DNA of 64,000 nucleotides from Larkinella arboricola (GCF_003259745.1 NZ_QLMC01000003.1:558001-622000), one strand, 5' to 3'. Numbered from the stretch's first letter, positions 17,521 to 27,524 are shown. Numbers and translations are program-made. The notes: generated by a model from the letters alone, not told the origin.

Positions 17521-18006
17521 TTATTCCATGTGTCGATGGGAACGCGCTTTGAACTTATCGTACATCCCGGTACTGCGAAACGTCAGTAATTTATGTCCGA
17601 AATAATTTGCCAGAAAGCTGAATCCCATACCCACAACGTGCGAAATCTTTTCGCGCCAAAACAACGATAAATTGGAGAAATAGGGATTTGCCACCCACTT
17701 CAGTGTCGCGACGGCCATGCCCACCTGCACGCCCCAGGCTACCAGAGCAATGACCAGAAACTTGATCATTTCGCGGCCCATATTGCCGGTCCCTTTGGCA
17801 GAAAAAGCGTAATTTTTGGTGGGGAGAAAACTAACAACCGTTGCTGTCAGATAGCCTAACAGTACGCTGGTATCAAAATTGAAATATTCGCGGTAAATAA
17901 TCTGAGACACAAAGTTGACCGTTGCTCCTAAAAGCGCCGTTAGAAAGAACGTAAAAAAACTTTTTACCTCCTTTGTTTTACGTCCACGTTCTTTCACACT
18001 GATCAC
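17521..18006 (-). CDS. GtrA-like membrane protein
   Basis: A 161-residue protein with four predicted membrane helices (roughly residues 15-35, 45-63, 82-104, 122-140) in the GtrA arrangement. GtrA-like proteins are thought to help move lipid-linked sugars for glycosylation of envelope polymers. Visible family features are FLTALLGATVNF in the first helix, FLPTKNYAFSAKG after the second and FLANYFGHKLLTFR near the C-terminus. No glycosyltransferase gene is adjacent, so the substrate is unknown. Confidence 0.85.
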   Translation of the reverse strand: MISVKERGRKTKEVKSFFTFFLTALLGATVNFVSQIIYREYFNFDTSVLLGYLTATVVSFLPTKNYAFSAKGTGNMGREMIKFLVIALVAWGVQVGMAVATLKWVANPYFSNLSLFWREKISHVVGMGFSFLANYFGHKLLTFRSTGMYDKFKARSHRHME

Positions 18007-18107
18007 TTGGTGCCGGGATTTTTGTTTGTCTGAATATTCAAAGGTAAAGAACTACGCTCTTGGATCTTTGTTTACCAGACGTTTTCGAGTAAATGGCTCC
18101 GCTGAAC

Positions 18108-19499
18108 TCATAATAAATCCTGGAATAGTCCTGGAATAAGACCTAAAACGATGGTGATAACGGTAGCCGCAATCAGAACAAACCGGTAAAAGGGTGCCAC
18201 CTGAATACGGGTTGAGGTCCCTTCCCGGAAGTACATCGCAATGACAACCCGGAAGTAGTAATAGATCCCGACCGCCGACATCAGTACTGCCAGCACCAGA
18301 ATCCAGACCATTCCTTTATCAATAGCGGCCGAGAACACCATGAATTTACCCCAGAAGCCCGCCGTAAGCGGAATACCAGCCAGCGATAACATTGAGACGG
18401 CCAGAACGAACGCAAGTAACGGATTTTGCCGAGATAATCCGTTAAAAGCCGTATACGTATCGTCGGGCCGTCCGTCAACCGTGCGCTGTTTGGCCACGAT
18501 GAGCAGAATACCGAATGCGGCAATGGTGGATATCGAATAAGCCAGCGAATAAAAGACCAGCGCCGGTTTGGATTGCTGGCCCAAGGCCACCAGACCAATC
18601 AGCAGATAGCCCGCGTGAGATATACTCGAATAGGCCATCATACGCTTAAAACTGTTCTGGTAAGCCGCCGTCAGGTTTCCGATCAGCAGCGTCAGCGCCG
18701 TAATAGCCGCCAGAATGACCCACCAGAAACCGTAGATAGACTCGAATGTAAACGAGAGCAATTGCAGCAAAGCCGCAAAACCAGCCGTTTTTACCACCGT
18801 TGACATGAAAGCCGTAAACAAGGTGGGGGCCCCTTCGTATACGTCGGGCGTCCAGAAGTGGAAAGGAGCCGCCGATACTTTAAACAGCATACCGATCAGT
18901 ACCATCAGAACACCCATATACAGCAGCAGCGACGGACGTCCCTGCGCCAGCATAACATAGGCTTTAATGTCGGTTAATGTAAATGAACCAGCCGCACCGT
19001 ACAGCAACGCCATCCCAAACAGCAGGATCCCCGTTGCGAATGACCCCATCAGAAGGTACTTCAAAGCCGCTTCGTTCGACCGTAAGTTCCGCTTGTCGCT
19101 GCCCGTCAGGATGTACATGGATACCGACAGAATCTCGACGCCAACAAAGAGCATGATCAGGTTTTCGAATGCAATCATCATGATGGCACCCACAATCGAA
19201 AAAAGCAGGATGGCGTAATATTCCGCTGGCTGCGCTGCCTCATCTTCCAGAAAATCGCCGGAGAGCGATACCACCATAAACGCCGATACCAGAACGATGC
19301 TTGTAAACAAAATGGCCAGATTACTCATCAGCAGCATATCTCCAAAATAGAGATACGATTTGTTCCACTCCGTGAATACGGCCCCCAGCGCGATCAGCAG
19401 AGCCAGCAAGGTAGCCGGTAATAGAACCGCCCGGGATTTAAGGAAGCCCAGGTACAACAGCACGATTCCAAATACAGACAGGAGTATAATCGAAAGCAT
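18108..19499 (-). CDS. nuoN: NADH-quinone oxidoreductase subunit N
   Basis: A 463-residue antiporter-like membrane subunit of respiratory complex I, contributing one proton channel. It has about 13-14 helices, the conserved KYLLMGSFATGILLFG segment, the Lys-bearing MLFKVSAAPFHFWTPDVYEG and the NSFKRMMAYSSISHAGY stretch of the proton_antipo_M domain. Last gene of the nuoK-L-M-N run, 112 bases after nuoM. Confidence 0.95.
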   Translation of the reverse strand: MLSIILLSVFGIVLLYLGFLKSRAVLLPATLLALLIALGAVFTEWNKSYLYFGDMLLMSNLAILFTSIVLVSAFMVVSLSGDFLEDEAAQPAEYYAILLFSIVGAIMMIAFENLIMLFVGVEILSVSMYILTGSDKRNLRSNEAALKYLLMGSFATGILLFGMALLYGAAGSFTLTDIKAYVMLAQGRPSLLLYMGVLMVLIGMLFKVSAAPFHFWTPDVYEGAPTLFTAFMSTVVKTAGFAALLQLLSFTFESIYGFWWVILAAITALTLLIGNLTAAYQNSFKRMMAYSSISHAGYLLIGLVALGQQSKPALVFYSLAYSISTIAAFGILLIVAKQRTVDGRPDDTYTAFNGLSRQNPLLAFVLAVSMLSLAGIPLTAGFWGKFMVFSAAIDKGMVWILVLAVLMSAVGIYYYFRVVIAMYFREGTSTRIQVAPFYRFVLIAATVITIVLGLIPGLFQDLL

Positions 19500-19611
19500 A
19501 TTTTAGATCGTTTGAGCTATAAGGTTTACGGTTTAACGGGTAACGTCTGAAATCAAAACGGGAACAGTCCTGAACGGTACACCACTCCGGCAAGCCGGCG
19601 TAAACTTGACA

Positions 19612-21072
19612 CTATTTTATAAACTGTAATAAATTAGTAACGGCGGGTTCGGTCAGCTTCAAAAAGGAGTTGGGTGCCAGACCAATCCAGAAAACCATAA
19701 TGCAAAGCGGAATAAACACCCAGCTTTCGCTCCCGGATACGTCGCTGAAACCGGTTGTCAACTTGCTGGTTTGCCCGAACATGGCTTTCTGAAACATCCG
19801 CAGCATATACACCGCGCCGAAAATGATGGTTAGACCCGCGATGGCACCGAGAATCGTGTGTCGTTCGAACACGCCCGCCAGCAGCAGAAACTCCCCGACA
19901 AACCCGTTGGTTAGTGGCAAGGCTACGCTCCCCAGCAACAGAATCATGAAATAAACCGTCAGTTTTGGGGTTGTGCGGGTAATACCGCCTAACTGATCCA
20001 GAAAACGGCTATTTGTACGCGATGCGATGATGTCGGCAACGAAAAACATTCCGACAACATTAATACCGTGGGCCAGCATCTGTACCAATGCGCCCTGAAT
20101 ACCGTATGTCGTTTGAGAGAACACTCCAGCCGCCATCAGACCCACGTGGGAAAACGATGAGTAAGCAATCAGGCGCTTGATATCGCGCTGACGGATGGCA
20201 ATAATGGCCCCATACACAATACCGATCACAGAAAGAACAATGGCCGTGGTTCCCCACAGGGCGACTCCTTCCGGAACAATGGGCAACAACAGGCGAATAA
20301 CACCGTAAACACCCATTTTTAGCATGATTCCCGCCAGCAACATGGTCGCCGGAGTTGGCGACTCCACGTAAGTGTCGGGCTGCCAGGTATGGAACGGGAA
20401 TACCGGCATTTTAATGGCAAAGGCAACAAAAAACGCCCAGAAAATCCAGGTTTGTTCGGTTGCGCTCAGTTTCAGGTTATACAGATCGGTGATGGCCGAG
20501 GAGTGAAGCCCCGTTGCGGACGAGGTCTGGAAATACAGATAAACCAGCGCCACCAGCATGAAAAGGCTCCCGAAAACGGTATACAGGAAGAACTTGAACG
20601 TAACCCGAATGCGGTTTTCGCCCCCCCACGAAGCGGCCAGAAAGTAAATGGGAATCAGGGCGGCTTCGAAAAAGAAGTAAAACAGGAAACCGTCGCGCGC
20701 CGTGAAAACGCCCATCAGCGCAGCCTGCATGAAAAGAATGAGGGAATAAAAAGCCGACGGCCGCTCATAATTATGCTGAAAACCCGACAGAATGATCAGC
20801 GGTGTCAGCAGGCCCGTCAGCACAACCAGCAGCAGACTGACCCCATCAATTCCGGCGCTGAAGCGGATGCTGCCCGCTGCCAGCCACGGATAATCGAAAC
20901 CGAATTGGGAAGTGGCATCCGGAACAAAGGAAAAAAAGGCATAAGCCGATAGGCCCAGTTCGACCAGCGCACCGACGAAAGCGATTTGTTTAGCCTGTTT
21001 GCCTCCCACCGTCAGGACCAGCAAAGCCGCCAGAATTGGGAAGAGCAGAAGAGAAAGTGTAAGCATCGACAA
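19612..21072 (-). CDS. nuoM: NADH-quinone oxidoreductase subunit M
   Basis: A 486-residue antiporter-like proton-pumping subunit of complex I. Signatures are FFFFEAALIPIYFL-like sequence near residue 130 (with the key membrane Glu), KMPVFPFHTWQPDTYVESPTP, and RDIKRLIAYSSFSHVGLMAAG. About 14 membrane helices are predicted. Cotranscribed with nuoL, 42 bases upstream. Confidence 0.95.
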   Translation of the reverse strand: MSMLTLSLLLFPILAALLVLTVGGKQAKQIAFVGALVELGLSAYAFFSFVPDATSQFGFDYPWLAAGSIRFSAGIDGVSLLLVVLTGLLTPLIILSGFQHNYERPSAFYSLILFMQAALMGVFTARDGFLFYFFFEAALIPIYFLAASWGGENRIRVTFKFFLYTVFGSLFMLVALVYLYFQTSSATGLHSSAITDLYNLKLSATEQTWIFWAFFVAFAIKMPVFPFHTWQPDTYVESPTPATMLLAGIMLKMGVYGVIRLLLPIVPEGVALWGTTAIVLSVIGIVYGAIIAIRQRDIKRLIAYSSFSHVGLMAAGVFSQTTYGIQGALVQMLAHGINVVGMFFVADIIASRTNSRFLDQLGGITRTTPKLTVYFMILLLGSVALPLTNGFVGEFLLLAGVFERHTILGAIAGLTIIFGAVYMLRMFQKAMFGQTSKLTTGFSDVSGSESWVFIPLCIMVFWIGLAPNSFLKLTEPAVTNLLQFIK

Positions 21073-21114
21073 ACTTATAATGAGTGATTGTTAACCAACC
21101 CGCCTATTAACTAA

Positions 21115-23028
21115 CTAAAACCGTATAAAAAACCGAAACCACAGGATGACGGCAATACTTACCGCCATTGCGAACACATAGAAACCAATCGAACCGGTTT
21201 GCAATTTCCGCAACTGTCCGGAGGTTTCTTTGACCACCCAGGCCGTAAGCGCGACAACGCCATCGATTATGAATTCGCCGAAACTATACAGCGCATCGGA
21301 TAAACCCCGAATCGGCTTCACAATAACCGCATCGTAGAGTTCATCAATGTAGTACTTGTTGTACAGCACTTTTTGCAGGACCGGGCGCTCCACGGTATCC
21401 GCTTCGGGCAGATTAACACGTTGGATGTACATTACGTAAGCCACGATCAGAGCCAGAATAGCGACACCCGATGAAATGCCCATCAGCATGTATTCTTCAC
21501 TATGAGTCAGCAGCGTTTCACCGAAGGAATGCGGGCTTACTTTACGCGACAGGTCAAAAATCGGGTTCAGGAACTGAGCCAGTTTAGCACTGCCGCCCAA
21601 GGCTTCCGGAATATTAAAGAAACCGCCGATAACCGACAATACCGCCAGTACCAGCAACGGTACGGTCATGGTAGCGGGCGATTCGTGCAGGTGTTCGCGG
21701 GTATGTTCTGAGCCACGGAACCGTCCGAAGAACGTCAGGAACAGCAGGCGAAACATATAGAAGGATGTCATGGCCGAGCCAATGACGCCCAGCACCCAGA
21801 GGATTTTGTTATGCTCGTAAACGTGCATTAAAATCTCGTCTTTCGAGAAGAAGCCCGCAAACGGCGGAATACCGGAAATGGCAATCGTGGCAATCAGAAA
21901 GGTCCAGTACGTAACGGGCAGGTATTTGCGCAGCCCGCCCATTTTCCGGATATCCTGCTCGTCGGACATGGCGTGGATGACGCTACCGGCCCCCAGGAAC
22001 AGCAGGGCTTTGAAGAACGCGTGGGTCATGACGTGGAACATACCTGAGGTATATCCCATTACGCTTAAACCCAGGAACATATAACCCAACTGACTTACGG
22101 TTGAATAAGCCAGCACTTTCTTGATATCGTTTTGCACCAGACCGATTGAGGCCGCCAGCAAGGCCGTCGCAATGGCGATTCCGCCCATGATTTCCAGCGT
22201 AATCGGCGACAGGGTATAAAGCACGTTGGACCGAACCACCATATAGATTCCGGCCGTCACCATCGTTGCTGCGTGAATCAGGGCCGAAACCGGGGTTGGA
22301 CCGGCCATTGCATCAGGAAGCCAGGTGTAAAGCGGAATCTGCGCCGATTTACCCATCGCTCCGACGAACAGCAGCATCGTAATGGCTACCACCGTGGGGT
22401 CGCTGATCGGGAAGCCCGCAGCCTGCTCGAACACCTCCCGGTATTCGACAGAGCCAAACGCACCCATAATCATGAAAATACCGAGCAGAAAACCCAGGTC
22501 ACCGATGCGGTTCATGACGAACGCTTTTCGGGCCGCGTTGTTGTAGCTGGTGTTGGTATTCCAGAAACCGATCAGCAGGTACGAACAAAGCCCCACGCCT
22601 TCCCAGCCAATGAACATGATGACGTAGTTGGAGCCCATCACCAGCAGGAGCATGAAGAACAGGAACAGGTTCAGGAACGCCATGAACTTGCCGTATCCCT
22701 CGTCGTGGTGCATGTACCCGATGGAATAAATGTGGATCAGCGAGCCGACCCCCGTTACAATCAGCAGCATAATCAGCGAGAGCTGATCGATCTGGAAGGC
22801 AAACGGGATGTTGAGGTGGCCGATGGTGATCCAGTCAAATAAAACCGTATGGATGGGGTCCGTAAAACTGGTGAAGAGGAGAAGCACGCAGGCAAAAGCG
22901 GCCAGGGGGCCTGCACTAGCAATGATTCCGACCAGTCCGTTGGGCACTTTCCGAAATCCAACTCCATTAATAATGAATCCGATTAAGGGCAACAGCGGAA
23001 TCAAGAGTATCAGTAAATCCGTCTGCAT
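21115..23028 (-). CDS. nuoL: NADH-quinone oxidoreductase subunit L
   Basis: A 637-residue antiporter-like subunit, the distal proton pump of complex I. It has FIGWEGVGLCSYLLIGFW, KSAQIPLYTWLPDAMAGPTPVSALIHAATM, and NDIKKVLAYSTVSQLGYM. The C-terminal part (after about residue 540) includes the lateral helix and final anchor typical of NuoL. It is separated from nuoK by a 98-base gap that contains a stem-loop. Confidence 0.96.
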   Translation of the reverse strand: MQTDLLILLIPLLPLIGFIINGVGFRKVPNGLVGIIASAGPLAAFACVLLLFTSFTDPIHTVLFDWITIGHLNIPFAFQIDQLSLIMLLIVTGVGSLIHIYSIGYMHHDEGYGKFMAFLNLFLFFMLLLVMGSNYVIMFIGWEGVGLCSYLLIGFWNTNTSYNNAARKAFVMNRIGDLGFLLGIFMIMGAFGSVEYREVFEQAAGFPISDPTVVAITMLLFVGAMGKSAQIPLYTWLPDAMAGPTPVSALIHAATMVTAGIYMVVRSNVLYTLSPITLEIMGGIAIATALLAASIGLVQNDIKKVLAYSTVSQLGYMFLGLSVMGYTSGMFHVMTHAFFKALLFLGAGSVIHAMSDEQDIRKMGGLRKYLPVTYWTFLIATIAISGIPPFAGFFSKDEILMHVYEHNKILWVLGVIGSAMTSFYMFRLLFLTFFGRFRGSEHTREHLHESPATMTVPLLVLAVLSVIGGFFNIPEALGGSAKLAQFLNPIFDLSRKVSPHSFGETLLTHSEEYMLMGISSGVAILALIVAYVMYIQRVNLPEADTVERPVLQKVLYNKYYIDELYDAVIVKPIRGLSDALYSFGEFIIDGVVALTAWVVKETSGQLRKLQTGSIGFYVFAMAVSIAVILWFRFFIRF

Positions 23029-23060
23029 ATTTGAGCTATAGCGATTGTTTAAATGATGGG

Positions 23061-23119
23061 TGATGAGGTATAAATGATGAGTTATGAATCAAATGCGTCA
23101 GGCTATTCATACCTCATCA
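23061..23119. repeat. inverted repeat between nuoK and nuoL
   Basis: TGATGAGGTAT (23061-23071) pairs perfectly with ATACCTCATCA (23109-23119). A related direct copy, AATGATGAGTTATGA, lies in the loop. In the polycistronic mRNA this would be a stem-loop between nuoK and nuoL, possibly affecting stability or relative expression. Confidence 0.55.
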
Positions 23120-23126
23120 TTATAAC

Positions 23127-23474
23127 TTACCACTTCAGTTTATTGAGCAATCCGATGTCAATCGAACGGGTATTGCGGTAAATCATCACAATAATGGCCA
23201 GTCCGACGGCAACTTCCGCAGCGGCCACTGCCATGATGAAAAAGACAAACACCTGACCGGTTGGATCGGCCCGGTACGATGAAAAAGCAATGAGTAACAG
23301 GTTCACGGCATTGAGCATCAGCTCAATCGACATAAAAATAATAATGGCATTGCGCCGGGTCAGGACGCCAATGATGCCGATTACGAACAGGGCCGTGCTG
23401 ATAATGAGGTAATATTTCAAGTCGATCAGTTGAATGACTTCGGGAACTTGAAGCGGCACTTGGGTTGGCTGCAT
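23127..23474 (-). CDS. nuoK: NADH-quinone oxidoreductase subunit K
   Basis: A 115-residue membrane subunit of complex I with three helices. The two functionally important membrane glutamates are seen in [15 protein letters not shown] (helix 2) and [14 protein letters not shown] (helix 3). First gene of the nuoKLMN run; the usual upstream neighbour nuoJ is absent and an exonuclease gene lies there instead. The promoter at 23548-23578 drives it. Confidence 0.95.
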   Translation of the reverse strand: MQPTQVPLQVPEVIQLIDLKYYLIISTALFVIGIIGVLTRRNAIIIFMSIELMLNAVNLLLIAFSSYRADPTGQVFVFFIMAVAAAEVAVGLAIIVMIYRNTRSIDIGLLNKLKW

Positions 23475-23547
23475 ACTCTCTGAGGTTCGATTACTATTCG
23501 TTACGGTCTGATCGGGACATCTGCCCCTCTGCCGAAAAAAGACCCGA

Positions 23548-23578
23548 CAAAGTTAAGTATTATTCCCGCTTACTCAAA
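23548..23578 (-). promoter_or_regulatory. promoter of nuoKLMN
   Basis: On the minus strand TTTG (23575-23578), exactly 19 bases, then TAACTTTG (23548-23555): a perfect Bacteroidetes promoter. Transcription should begin near 23541, about 67 bases before the nuoK ATG. It lies in the gap after the exonuclease gene, so nuoKLMN is independently expressed. Confidence 0.75.
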
Positions 23579-23632
23579 CGGTTTGGAAATTTGGAGTTCG
23601 TACAGGTAATCGGGTACGATTCTCCGGTTCTT

Positions 23633-24442
23633 TCACCGTTTGTTGAACATCCGGAGTTTGATCTCCGTCAGCTTCCGTTTGGTATCGAGCGGAAAATCAC
23701 TCTTCAGAATCCAGTCGTAAAACGACGGTTCTTTTTGCAGCACATCGACCACCAGTGCGCCTTTGTGCTTTCCGAAATTGACCACTTCTTTACCGTCCTT
23801 GTTGTACACCATGTGCCCCCGCAGATCGACGTTATTGTTCATCATCAGCTTGTTAAGCACATCAATATCGTTGCCGATGATGATTTCGTTGCCTTTTTCG
23901 TCGGTAGCGATGGCCCCATCATAGCGAACCAGCATCGACTCCAGCACTTCAAACGTCGCTAATGTATCGGCTTCGGCGCTGTGGGCATTGATGAGCTCTT
24001 TGCCGCAATAAAACTTATAGGCGGCTTTCAGCGTACGCGGTTCCATCATGTGAAAAATCCGCTGTACATCAATCAGCCGCCGGTTTTTGAGATCAAAATC
24101 GACGTTAGCCCGCAAAAACTCTTCCACCAGCAGCGGAATATCGAACCGGTTGCAGTTGTAACCGGCCAGATCACAGCCGTCTAAAAACTGCGCCAGGTTC
24201 CGGGCTACGGTTTTAAAAGTGGGTTGCTCCTTGATATCCTCATCGTAAATACCGTGAATCAGGCTGGTTTCGATCGGAATCGGAACCGTGGGATTGATCC
24301 GCTGGGTTTTCACGACCACGTCACCGTTAGGCAACGCCTTGGCAATACTGATTTCAACGATTCGATCTTTCATGGGATCGACACCCGTCGTTTCCAGATC
24401 AAAGAAAGCCAGCGGTTTTTTAAGAAAAAGAGAATGCGTCAT
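23633..24442 (-). CDS. DnaQ-like 3'-5' exonuclease
   Basis: A 269-residue DEDDh exonuclease. Motif Exo I is FFDLETTGVDP (Asp and Glu near residues 14-16), Exo II lies in LAGYNCNRFDIPLLVEEF, and Exo III is NAHSAEADTLATFEVL (His and Asp). These residues bind two metals for hydrolytic removal of 3' nucleotides. It could be a proofreading epsilon-like subunit or a stand-alone nuclease; the extra C-terminal 80 residues (including VNFGKHKGALVVDVL) favour the stand-alone Cytophagales type. Confidence 0.88.
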   Translation of the reverse strand: MTHSLFLKKPLAFFDLETTGVDPMKDRIVEISIAKALPNGDVVVKTQRINPTVPIPIETSLIHGIYDEDIKEQPTFKTVARNLAQFLDGCDLAGYNCNRFDIPLLVEEFLRANVDFDLKNRRLIDVQRIFHMMEPRTLKAAYKFYCGKELINAHSAEADTLATFEVLESMLVRYDGAIATDEKGNEIIIGNDIDVLNKLMMNNNVDLRGHMVYNKDGKEVVNFGKHKGALVVDVLQKEPSFYDWILKSDFPLDTKRKLTEIKLRMFNKR

Positions 24443-24478
24443 AGCCGGGTTACGTACAGTCGTACGTGGGTAAGGCTA

Positions 24479-24486
24479 CAAAAATA
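24479..24486 (-). promoter_or_regulatory. -7 element upstream of exonuclease gene
   Basis: Minus-strand TATTTTTG matches TAnnTTTG, 36 bases before the ATG at 24442. A matching -33 box was not found. A 24-bp palindrome lies just upstream. Confidence 0.35.
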
Positions 24487-24513
24487 CAAGGAGTATGCTC
24501 TCTGTCTGCTTAT

Positions 24514-24537
24514 GGGAAGTGAATTAATTCACTTCCC
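24514..24537. repeat. perfect 24-bp palindrome between glpK and exonuclease gene
   Basis: The sequence is a perfect palindrome with half-site GGGAAGTGAATT. It begins 12 bases after the glpK stop and ends about 28 bases upstream of the exonuclease -7 box. No T-run follows it on either strand. It may be a 3'-end hairpin for glpK or an operator for the exonuclease promoter. Confidence 0.6.
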
Positions 24538-24549
24538 GGCAGAATACGA

Positions 24550-26049
24550 TTAGTTTTCCCATCCAAATGATCGTTCAACGGCTTTTTGCCAACCCCGGTA
24601 TAACCGCTGTTGGTCGGCTTCGGCCATTTTTGGCTCAAACGTCCGGTCGATTCCCCAGTTCTGGCGTAAGTCATCAAAATTACTCCAGTAACCGACCGCC
24701 AGACCAGCCGCATAAGCCGCTCCCAACGCCGTGGTTTCCGTCATTTTTGGCCGGATAACCGGCACCCCCAGCATATCCGCCTGAAACTGCATAAGTAATT
24801 CATTAACCGTCATTCCGCCATCAACCCGCAATGAACTAAGCTGAATACCAGCATCTTTCTCCATTGCCTGTACCACATCCAGCGTCTGGTAAGCCGTTGC
24901 TTCCAGCACCGCCCGGGCCAAATGCCCCTTGTTAACAAACCGTGTCAGACCGGCAATCACCCCGCGCGCATCCGCCTTCCAGTAGGGCGCGTACAGACCC
25001 GAAAAAGCCGGGACAAAATAGGCTCCACCGTTGTCGGACACAGTCCGGGCCAGCACATCCACTTCGGCGCTGCTTGAAATCAAACCCAGGTTGTCGCGCA
25101 GCCACTGCACCAGCGCACCGGTAATAGCCACGCTGCCTTCCAGTGCATACTGAACGGGTTGGTTGCCAAACCGGTAAGCCACGGTTGTCAGCAAACCATA
25201 GGTCGAATGGCGCAGTTCAGAGCCGGTATTCATGAGCAGGAAGCAGCCGGTTCCGTAGGTATTCTTGGCCTGCCCCGGTTCAAAGCACGTTTGCCCCACC
25301 AGAGCCGCCTGCTGATCGCCCAGGATTCCGGCAATGGGAACACCCGGTAAAACTTCGGAAATAACGTTGCCATACACTTCGCTGCTCGACCGGATTTGAG
25401 GCAGCATGGCCCGCGGAATATCGAAAGCCTGTAACAATTCGTCGTCCCAGTCGAGCGTTTGCAGATTCATCAATTGCGTACGGCTGGCGTTGGTTACGTC
25501 GGTAATGTGCAATCCGTTGTACGTACCGCCCGTCAGTTGCCAGATCAGGTACGTATCCATGTTGCCAAACAAGGCCATTCCCCGTTCGGCATCTTCCCGC
25601 ACCTCCGGAACGTTATCCAGAATCCACTTAATTTTCAGGCTACTGAAATAGGTTGCCATCGGCAGCCCCGTTGCGGCCCGGAAGCGATCCTGTCCGTGTT
25701 CGCTGGCATACTTCGCGACCAGATCGCCGGTTCGGGTGTCCTGCCAGACCAGAGCGTTGTAATACGGTTTGCCGGTTTTGCGGTTCCAGACCACGGTGGT
25801 TTCGCGCTGGTTGGTGATGCCGACAGCCGCAATGTCGCTGGCCTGAAGTTGTGCCTTGATGCGGGCCAGGGCAATGACCTCCTGCGTATTACGCCAGATT
25901 TCTTCCGGATCATGCTCCACCCAGCCGGGTTGTGGATAGATTTGGGAGTGTTCTTTTTGTCCAATAGAAACAATGGTTCCCTGACGGTCAAAGACGATAC
26001 AACGGGTACTGGTGGTGCCTTGGTCAATAGCAGCGATGTAGGAGGGCAT
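24550..26049 (-). CDS. glpK: glycerol kinase
   Basis: Phosphorylates glycerol to glycerol-3-phosphate with ATP; cytoplasmic FGGY-family kinase. 499 residues is typical. It has [21 protein letters not shown]-type N-terminal phosphate-binding sequence, [17 protein letters not shown], and the C-terminal FGGY signature region around [22 protein letters not shown] 26049 is chosen because it directly precedes the conserved [10 protein letters not shown]. No glpF or glpD is adjacent. Confidence 0.96.
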   Translation of the reverse strand: MPSYIAAIDQGTTSTRCIVFDRQGTIVSIGQKEHSQIYPQPGWVEHDPEEIWRNTQEVIALARIKAQLQASDIAAVGITNQRETTVVWNRKTGKPYYNALVWQDTRTGDLVAKYASEHGQDRFRAATGLPMATYFSSLKIKWILDNVPEVREDAERGMALFGNMDTYLIWQLTGGTYNGLHITDVTNASRTQLMNLQTLDWDDELLQAFDIPRAMLPQIRSSSEVYGNVISEVLPGVPIAGILGDQQAALVGQTCFEPGQAKNTYGTGCFLLMNTGSELRHSTYGLLTTVAYRFGNQPVQYALEGSVAITGALVQWLRDNLGLISSSAEVDVLARTVSDNGGAYFVPAFSGLYAPYWKADARGVIAGLTRFVNKGHLARAVLEATAYQTLDVVQAMEKDAGIQLSSLRVDGGMTVNELLMQFQADMLGVPVIRPKMTETTALGAAYAAGLAVGYWSNFDDLRQNWGIDRTFEPKMAEADQQRLYRGWQKAVERSFGWEN

Positions 26050-26115
26050 AGGAATTAAAAGATGAATTCCCTGCAAATGTCAAAATTTTCTCAATAAAAG
26101 GCTGAGGTCGCCCGA

Positions 26116-26622
26116 CTAATTCCGCGAAAAATACTGAACCAGAACAATCGTAAAGGAGGTAAACAAGGTACTGGCGAGGATTTTAACCATAGCCGGGAGA
26201 ACAAGAAGAATGTTGTTGGCTTCGATCAGGAAGAGCGCAAAGTGATGGATAAAGGTGAGACTCATCACGTAATACAGAAAATCACGCACCCCCATTTCGC
26301 GAATGGAAAAAACGAATCGGCTCTCAAAGCCGTGCTGAGCCTCCTGAAGCCGGATGACCAACGGCCGGATGTAAGCCATCAGCACCGTCGCGGCTGCGTG
26401 CATGCCCAGCGTATTGTAAAATGTATCGACGATAATGCCTACCCCAAAAGCCGTCAGCAGCGTAGCCGACAAGCTCATTTCCGTGGGCAGCAGCAGAATA
26501 CAGGCCACATAGATAAAGCAAAAGCCAACATCGAACAGCACCATATTCCGGACCAGCAGAATCTGCAAAGACAGGTACAGCAAAAATAGAAACGTAACAT
26601 TCAGTATTTCGCGTAGCGTCAT
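26116..26622 (-). CDS. mreD: rod shape-determining protein MreD
   Basis: A 168-residue inner membrane protein with about five or six helices, partner of MreC in the elongasome that guides lateral wall synthesis. Family features include LSLQILLVRNMVLFD near the N-terminus and the GIIVDTFYNTLGMHAAATVLMAYIRP-type central segment (about residues 58-84). Its place directly after mreC (57-base gap) supports the call. Confidence 0.92.
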   Translation of the reverse strand: MTLREILNVTFLFLLYLSLQILLVRNMVLFDVGFCFIYVACILLLPTEMSLSATLLTAFGVGIIVDTFYNTLGMHAAATVLMAYIRPLVIRLQEAQHGFESRFVFSIREMGVRDFLYYVMSLTFIHHFALFLIEANNILLVLPAMVKILASTLFTSFTIVLVQYFSRN

Positions 26623-26679
26623 TGGTGTGGACTTTGGGCGTTTCGGGCAGTGACGGTGGTTTGCCGGTTTCTTTAACGG

Positions 26680-27519
26680 TTATTTTTTTTCAGGTTCGGT
26701 GGTCTGTTCGAGCTTTTCCTGTTCGCCCTGTAATTTATTCTCGACTATGTAAACAAAAGACAGGTTGTTAAAATCCGTTCCGATGGACAGGGTAACGTCA
26801 TGAAACGTTTGAGACGGTGTTTCGCGAACGCCGATGACGCGGCCCACCAGAATACCCGAAGGAAACGTCGAGTTGTATTCCGATGTAACAACCGAATCGC
26901 CCCGGTACATTTTTGTGTTCCGCGAAATGTCCAGCATTTTCATCCGGGAGGGATTGATACCGTCCCACTTGGCCGACCCGATCACCCCCGCTTTCACGAG
27001 TTTCGAAGAAATCATGTAATTGGAATGCAGGATGGACGTAACGATGCAAAGGTGCTCGGAACAGCTTTTGACCTTACCCACCACGCCCGTCGGCGAAATC
27101 ACACCCATACCGGGCCGAATCCCGTCGGCCGTTCCCTTGTCCAGCGTAATGTAATTATTGGGGTGCTGCGTCGTGTTGTTAATTACCCGCGCGACGGTGT
27201 ACTTAAACCGGGTTGCAAAGATGGAGTCGGTTTTGTAGCTCGTCGGCGCACTCGGTTTCAACTGCTGAAGCTGGGTAACGAGCGCATTGAGCCGCCGGTT
27301 TTCTTCGGCCAGGTCGTTGTTTACCTGGCGTAACTGGGCGTATTGCTTCGCCTTGTTCGACCAGTCCAGCACCTTCGCCACGTAATAATTCGACGTGTTG
27401 AAATACCGTATACTCCAGTAGTTGTTATTATTGATGATGAAATAAAAGCTCAGCACCTCCAGCAGAACAAACAAGATAATGTTCCGGCTTTTGATGATGA
27501 ACTGGACTAACTCAAACAT
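26680..27519 (-). CDS. mreC: rod shape-determining protein MreC
   Basis: A 279-residue bitopic protein: one membrane helix (about 10-30), a short coiled coil (about 55-90, LRQVNNDLAEENRRLNAL) and the double beta-barrel periplasmic domain. Conserved parts include YITLDKGTADGIRPGMGVIS and GVVGKVKSCSEHLCIVTSI. It links MreB filaments to the wall-synthesis enzymes. Between mreB and mreC is a repeat-rich 98-base gap. Confidence 0.95.
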   Translation of the reverse strand: MFELVQFIIKSRNIILFVLLEVLSFYFIINNNNYWSIRYFNTSNYYVAKVLDWSNKAKQYAQLRQVNNDLAEENRRLNALVTQLQQLKPSAPTSYKTDSIFATRFKYTVARVINNTTQHPNNYITLDKGTADGIRPGMGVISPTGVVGKVKSCSEHLCIVTSILHSNYMISSKLVKAGVIGSAKWDGINPSRMKMLDISRNTKMYRGDSVVTSEYNSTFPSGILVGRVIGVRETPSQTFHDVTLSIGTDFNNLSFVYIVENKLQGEQEKLEQTTEPEKK

Positions 27520-27524
27520 AGAGG

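Noticed and set aside
18108-23474. Reading the four membrane genes as an Mrp-type sodium/proton antiporter
   Set aside because: NuoK, L, M and N signatures and order are present, and mrpE, F, G partners are absent.
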